Below, piece after piece: positions 60,011 through 64,000 of a stretch of 64,000 nt of DNA (positions are counted from its first letter, which is position 1; each line of letters begins with the position of its first letter). The translations under genes and the position numbers were made by a program. The notes beneath the pieces were generated by a model, which did no database searches, was not told the origin of the DNA, and saw only the letters and a list, made by a program, of their open reading frames with translations. The stretch is from Methylobacter luteus IMV-B-3098 (GTDB taxonomy: Bacteria; Pseudomonadota; Gammaproteobacteria; Methylococcales; Methylomonadaceae). The stretch lies in the NCBI RefSeq assembly GCF_000427625.1, contig NZ_KE386569.1:4047312-4111311 (forward strand). The letters are read 5' to 3'.

Positions 60011-60958
60011 TTAAAGTTCCCGGGCCATCCGGCAGCGCAGCGAATTGCTTTGCCAGCGCGGCAATGCCGGTGCTTCGGTTAACGATGTCGGCATGATCAG
60101 TTTTTTGCGGAAAATATCCCAGACTCCGTCAAAACGCTGCTGAACGCGAATGCTCCAGCCCCAGACTATCGGTAAATGCACCGGCACCCAGATATGCCGA
60201 TCAGGATCGTCGGGGTGGGCGTTTTGCATGAAATACCAGGTGTATTTCTCCAGAACACTGACGGAAACGACGGGGTTATTTCTGACTTCGGCCAAAATCG
60301 CCTGACTCACGACAGTGCTAAAGCCGAACCGTTGCTTGCCACCTTGCGCCTGAAAGGGGCACATCGGCTTGACTGCTGAGTTATCGTCTGAATCGTTCAG
60401 GTATAAAACGGGATCGCGGCCTGCTGTTTCGGTGTCGAGCAAAACCAGGGATTCACCGTCCGCAAACTGTACAGTACGCGACGAATCCACCAACTGCACC
60501 AGGCCGAGTTGACTGGCGAAAGCTTCGGTCGTCCATTCCAGCTCGAACCAGGGAGAAATAGTCAGGACCGGCCGGTTATCCAATAAGCGCACCTCCGGCG
60601 CTTCCAGTCCTGCATCGATTAGCGTTAACCGGTTGTCATGCGTTGTTCGCTGTCCTTCCGGATCGATGTGCAGACAACGACGTATGACCGGGCTGAGCAA
60701 ATCCGTATCCCAAACGAAGCATTGCGGCGGCTGAGCGCTTAAATCAACGGGTTCTATTGCTGCCGAATCGACGCTCAGCCGGTAAGCGCCGACGACGCCG
60801 GTTTGCTGATAGTGATTGACATCGTTAACGTGATTCAAATATTCCGTCAAAGCCGAATCCGGCCAGATCATGTCATAGCGGCAACCCGGATGGATTGCGG
60901 CCTGGTCGGGCATCGTTCTGGAGCGAGCGGGAAAATGAAGCGTGACAAGGTTATTCAT
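60011..60958 (-). CDS. Hypothetical protein, 315 aa, first of amine-oxidase operon
   Basis: I do not recognise this family. A soluble-looking protein with many aromatic and acidic residues (CFVWDTDLLSPVIRRCLHIDPEG, YTWYFMQNAHPDDPDRHIWVPVHLP). It lies immediately before the amine oxidase gene, and a third gene (58430) follows, so the three probably act together. Confidence 0.55.
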   Translation of the reverse strand: MNNLVTLHFPARSRTMPDQAAIHPGCRYDMIWPDSALTEYLNHVNDVNHYQQTGVVGAYRLSVDSAAIEPVDLSAQPPQCFVWDTDLLSPVIRRCLHIDPEGQRTTHDNRLTLIDAGLEAPEVRLLDNRPVLTISPWFELEWTTEAFASQLGLVQLVDSSRTVQFADGESLVLLDTETAGRDPVLYLNDSDDNSAVKPMCPFQAQGGKQRFGFSTVVSQAILAEVRNNPVVSVSVLEKYTWYFMQNAHPDDPDRHIWVPVHLPIVWGWSIRVQQRFDGVWDIFRKKLIMPTSLTEAPALPRWQSNSLRCRMAREL

Positions 60959-61607
60959 GGCTAGGAAGTTGTGGCTGTGTCCCTGGTTCGGTTATCGGAT
61001 GGCATTCATCAAAAGACATTCAATAATGAGGCCAACCTGGAAACGAACCCGTTTCGATGCGCTATCGCCTGTGTTAAGCCAGGCGCCGATACCGCTGCGG
61101 CAATTTCTTGCAGGCGATTGACTGCAAAAACCTAGTCCTGAACAATGTCATAAAGCTGACAAATCACCGGGTTTTGCAACACTCAGCCATCTGATAGACG
61201 TCGTTTTTGCAGCGATTGCCTTAACGGTGGGCTTCCTGTTTCCTGACGGGCCGGCATCGATAAATAGTTGCCCGCGCATAGCCGCTATGGATAACGCCAT
61301 GACATGCGGAAAACCATGCGCTTGTAATTTCAGCTCTATGACGGAAATGGCAAGCCGCTTTTGACGTTCGATGGGATATTTGTCATCTACCTGTTGCCTC
61401 CGTCCTAGCGCAAGCTGTACGATATGGAAAATGCCGATTATCGCTTGGTGATCGAAATTCAAGTCGTTGACAATCAAATGTATCAAGCTGTAGTCGATCA
61501 ATTTCAACCCTGGATAGCAAGCTTATGGAGAAGGCGAGAGCAGGGTTGGCTAATGCCAACGCGCTATCCCTCACCGGCCTGAAGGCGGTGTTTCTCGCAC
61601 AAAACTG
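60959..61607. other. Gap upstream of trfA
   Basis: No gene I can support. A 52-codon frame at 61424-61582 (+), starting MENADYRLVIEIQVVDNQ, could be a small protein or a decayed gene. Opposite-strand frames are longer but unrecognised. Confidence 0.3.
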
Positions 61608-62519
61608 ATGAAACATGCTAAAAATCTGGGCGAAAACCTGGTTAACGACGAGGGCACCGGCCAAGTCGATAAATTGCAAAGAAACGCCTATCTGAGCAGC
61701 AAAGGCCTTAAGCCTAATTCACGGTTTCAGCTTGACTTGTTTGAGTGCGTGGCCGAGCGGGATGATTTAAGGCACATACCGAACGATTACGCGCGCAGTT
61801 CGCTTTTCACGGCACGAAATAAGCGGCAACCGCGCCGATCATTGATGCACGAAAAACTGTTTCATTACAATGAGCATATTTCCATTCTCTACACAGGCAT
61901 TGAGCTGCGGGCGGAGGATGATGAAATTGTGTGGCTGCAAATACTCAAATACGGCAAATCAGTACCTTTGGGAGATCCGTTTGAGTTTTCTGTCAAGGAT
62001 TTGGTCCGCGATGTGGATTGGTCAAAAAGTGGCCGTAACTACGACCGGGTACGTGAGTGCATATCACGGCTCAAGGCTAATGAAGTCTTGGCGCTAAATA
62101 CCAAAGCCTATGGAAAGAGCGGGGCAATCTCGCTGATCCAGAATTACACCTCCGTCAACGACTCCGAAGGAAAACCCTCGCAATACCGCGTCTGGATTGA
62201 TCCGAACCTGATCCTGTTGTTTGCCGGTAACACGTTCACCAACCATAATTGGGAAAATTATCGCAAATTATCGCCAGTCGCCCGCCGCTTGGCGGACTAT
62301 GTCGAAAGCCACAAGCACCCGTTTCCGCTGTCGCTTGAGAAGTTCCAGCAGATGTGCGGCTCAAACGATTCCAACACAAGAAGCTGGCGGCAGACTGTTA
62401 AGAGAGCTTGTGCGGAGGTACAAGAGGCCAAAATAGCAGAAACGGCTTTTCTCTCTAAAGACGACAAGATTTGTTGTGTATCGGTAACCAATAATCACAA
62501 ATCATCCGACATGCTTTGA
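61608..62519 (+). CDS. trfA: TrfA-family plasmid replication initiator
   Basis: A 303-residue protein with the TrfA family features: FQLDLFECVAERDDLRHIPNDYARSSLF, then TGIELRAEDDEIVWLQILKYGKS, YDRVRECISRLKANEVLAL and a winged-helix end (WENYRKLSPVARRLADYVESH...KFQQMCGSND). RK2 TrfA is 285-382 residues, so the length fits. It binds the iterons just downstream and opens the origin together with DnaA. No ribosome site is clear before the ATG. Confidence 0.85.
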   Translation: MKHAKNLGENLVNDEGTGQVDKLQRNAYLSSKGLKPNSRFQLDLFECVAERDDLRHIPNDYARSSLFTARNKRQPRRSLMHEKLFHYNEHISILYTGIELRAEDDEIVWLQILKYGKSVPLGDPFEFSVKDLVRDVDWSKSGRNYDRVRECISRLKANEVLALNTKAYGKSGAISLIQNYTSVNDSEGKPSQYRVWIDPNLILLFAGNTFTNHNWENYRKLSPVARRLADYVESHKHPFPLSLEKFQQMCGSNDSNTRSWRQTVKRACAEVQEAKIAETAFLSKDDKICCVSVTNNHKSSDML

Positions 62520-62539
62520 AAACCTTTTGCTCGTGAGGA

Positions 62540-63540
62540 TCTCGGCGATCGCCAGTCATGCAAGCTTATCCACGGATTCAACCTGAAAACACCTTAATTC
62601 GTGTCGTATGACCTACGCTATTAAAACCATAGGTCAAACGACACGCTTTGAATATCTTTTACCCGTGAAAGTCCCCGCAGTCGCTTGGCCAATCAAATTC
62701 ATCCGCAGACTTAATCCGTGTCGTTTGACCTGCGGAGTATGTTGCTTGACCTGCACTGTTGTGAAAAACGCAGGTCAAACGACACGCTTTGAATACCTTT
62801 TACCCGTGAAATCTTGGCAGCCGCTCGGCCGGTTAAATTCATCCGCAGGCTTAATCTGAAAGTGCCTAATCCGTGTCGTTTGACCTGCACTGTTTTGAAA
62901 AATGCAGGTCAAACGACACGCTTTGAGGCCTTTTGTCCGTGAAAGTCTCAACAATTGCCCAGTCAGACAGACCAAACCACAGGATCACTCTGAAGAAACT
63001 TGATTCGTGTCGTTTGACCTACACTGTTGTGAAAAACGCAGGTCAAACGACACGCCTTGAACACTTTTTCCCGTAAAAATCTCAGTCATTGGCCAATCGG
63101 GCAAACTTATCCACAGGCTCAGCCTGAAAACGCCTAAATGCGTGTCGTTTGACCTACGGGGCGTGTCGTTTGACCTGCGCTGTTTTTGGAAAACGCAGGT
63201 CAAACGACACACTTTAAACGTCTTTTGCCTATAAAAAGCGGCGGCCACTGCCCAATCGAGCTAACTTATCCTCGAACCCATGCCAGAATCGCCTTAAACC
63301 GTGTCGTTTGACCTGCATTGCGTGTCGTATGACCTGCATTTTCAAGCAAAATCCAGGAATTCCCATGCCCAATAGTGTCGTATGACCTGCATTCTTGTGT
63401 CATTTGACCTGCGTTTTCGTGTCGTTTGACCTACACTACTTTTTTTCATCTCATTGTTTTTATTTTAAAACCTATCTATTTTTTCTGACGCTAACCTTTC
63501 TTTTAACCACTATTTAACCATTATCGGATCTATCGCATGA
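62540..63540. other. Iteron-type plasmid replication origin (oriV)
   Basis: About 17 copies of TGTCGTTTGACCTGC or close variants lie at 62601-63435, about 12 forward and 5 inverted. Five forward/inverted pairs are separated by about 13-bp spacers. DnaA boxes are TTATCCACG at 62566 and TTATCCACA at 63107. An AT-rich stretch (63430-63540) with long T and A runs could be the unwinding element. The layout matches TrfA-controlled origins, with inverted pairs suited to handcuffing or initiation control. Confidence 0.85.
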
Positions 63541-63559
63541 ACAGGTAATAACCATAACC

Positions 63560-63765
63560 GCTTGACAGTAATTGACTTTCCTCCAGTTTGAAAGCTATAA
63601 AATGACCGGAATATACTCCTTGGCATTATTTTCGACACACATGAGAATATGGGAAACTAGTTCAAGCAGTGCATTCGTTTTGCCAAAACTTGATTCATCC
63701 AAGATCAGCAGTGAATCTGTAACATCGAATATACTATCCATCCGCTTATCGACTTATGCTTAAAA
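63560..63765 (-). pseudogene. NACHT-family NTPase fragment, decayed
   Basis: The minus strand reads RMDSIFDVTDSLLILDESSFGKTNALLELVSHIL...EYIPVIL, then a TAG at 63597-63595, then LSNWRK. The Walker A core resembles the LLILGEPGSGKTTLLLEL pattern of bacterial NACHT (NLR-like) proteins, with the G-x-G-GKTT loop degraded. PVIL-stop-LSNW fits the family's PVVFNLSSW with a stop in place of Asn. It is a dead remnant of a defence-type NTPase. Confidence 0.6.
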
Positions 63766-63817
63766 ATTGACGACTTAAAACAGAAAATATCAGACGCTGA
63801 TTCACAACAGTAAAAGA

Positions 63818-64000
63818 TCAATCGCCGGATAACTCTGCCTTCGATAATTGCTGGAAGGACAAATATTTGTAACTGCCTTTACGCATATTGAAAAACACCA
63901 GTTCGGGCAGGCTCATTAAAATGCCGGTCGCGCCCGATTTCAAATTTTTTCCCGAATCCAATGGCCAGCTGAAAAAACCGTAAACGCTTTGGCCGATGCC
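63818..64000 (-). CDS. C-terminal end of an unidentified protein (runs off window)
   Basis: The last 60 codons of a minus-strand gene, ending ...SFQQLSKAELSGD at 63818. The visible part contains GQSVYGFFSWPLDSGKNLKSG and MSLPELVFFNMRKGSYKYL. I do not recognise the family. It is probably intact upstream, beyond the right edge. Confidence 0.5.
   Translation of the reverse strand, partial: GIGQSVYGFFSWPLDSGKNLKSGATGILMSLPELVFFNMRKGSYKYLSFQQLSKAELSGD

Noticed and set aside
62601-63435. CRISPR array
   Set aside because: The repeats are 15-17 bases, occur in both orientations, vary in spacing and sit beside TrfA, so they are iterons.
1-64000. tRNA or rRNA genes
   Set aside because: I looked for cloverleaf-like or rRNA-like sequence and saw none; a covariance search was not possible.

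Overview
The window looks like part of a large plasmid or second replicon of a gammaproteobacterium. A methanotroph-like (Methylococcales-type) host is my best guess, from the gene mix of assimilatory nitrate genes, nif accessory genes, a SelO homologue and a VPLPA-type surface protein; this is inference, because no rRNA or taxonomic marker gene is present. The replicon reading rests on a TrfA-family replication initiator (61608-62519) followed by an iteron array with DnaA boxes and an AT-rich stretch (62540-63540), a ParA/ParB pair (23128-25090) flanked by two copies of one palindrome, and a KfrA-like protein overlapping a tyrosine recombinase (19844-22454).

Layout. 1-1114: an IS630-type transposase start abutting a truncated ATPase plus its DUF4276 partner, a defence-like pair. 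1426-2903: three small exported proteins. 3307-19117: a nitrate assimilation island with a porin, the nrtABC-type importer, the ANTAR regulator NasT, a NarK transporter, nirBD, an FAD oxidoreductase and nasA. Three -24/-12 (sigma-54) promoters, NtrC-like sites and terminator-bearing leaders give it a consistent nitrogen-control logic. 19339-25090: SRPBCC protein and maintenance genes. 25654-31472: Fe-S protein, SelO, AAA+ ATPase and a glycine-rich membrane protein. 31814-35077: LytS/LytTR two-component pair and a surface protein. 35228-43298: a mobile-element-rich segment bounded by perfect 19-bp inverted repeats of IS6 type. It carries a 1189-residue trypsin-like protease / NucA-type nuclease / subtilisin fusion, a broken YHS gene, a MOSC gene and an ISAs1 remnant. 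43330-49039: a secreted hydrolase with tandem repeats, IS/MITE remnants, an EamA transporter and a DUF1287 protein. 49182-53532: a molybdenum hydroxylase locus (mocA-like, xdhC, iorA, iorB). 53764-56778: hemerythrin, AlkB, a PCP_red miniprotein, a GST and hypotheticals. 56755-60958: nifF with an LRV Fe-S protein, then an amine-oxidase operon. 61608-64000: replication region, a decayed NACHT NTPase fragment and a partial gene at the edge.

How it works together. Nitrate would cross the outer membrane (porin), be imported by NrtABC or NarK, be reduced to nitrite by NasA using electrons probably from the adjacent FAD protein, and then to ammonium by NirBD. NtrC/sigma-54 would sense nitrogen status and NasT would release the leader terminators. 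NasA, the IorAB enzyme, MocA, XdhC and the MOSC protein share a molybdenum-cofactor theme. The most unusual gene is the protease-nuclease-protease fusion at 36324-39893, followed by the decayed defence-type genes at both ends of the window. A dispersed family of GTAGGCTGGGTT palindromes and MITE-like elements marks many intergenic gaps.
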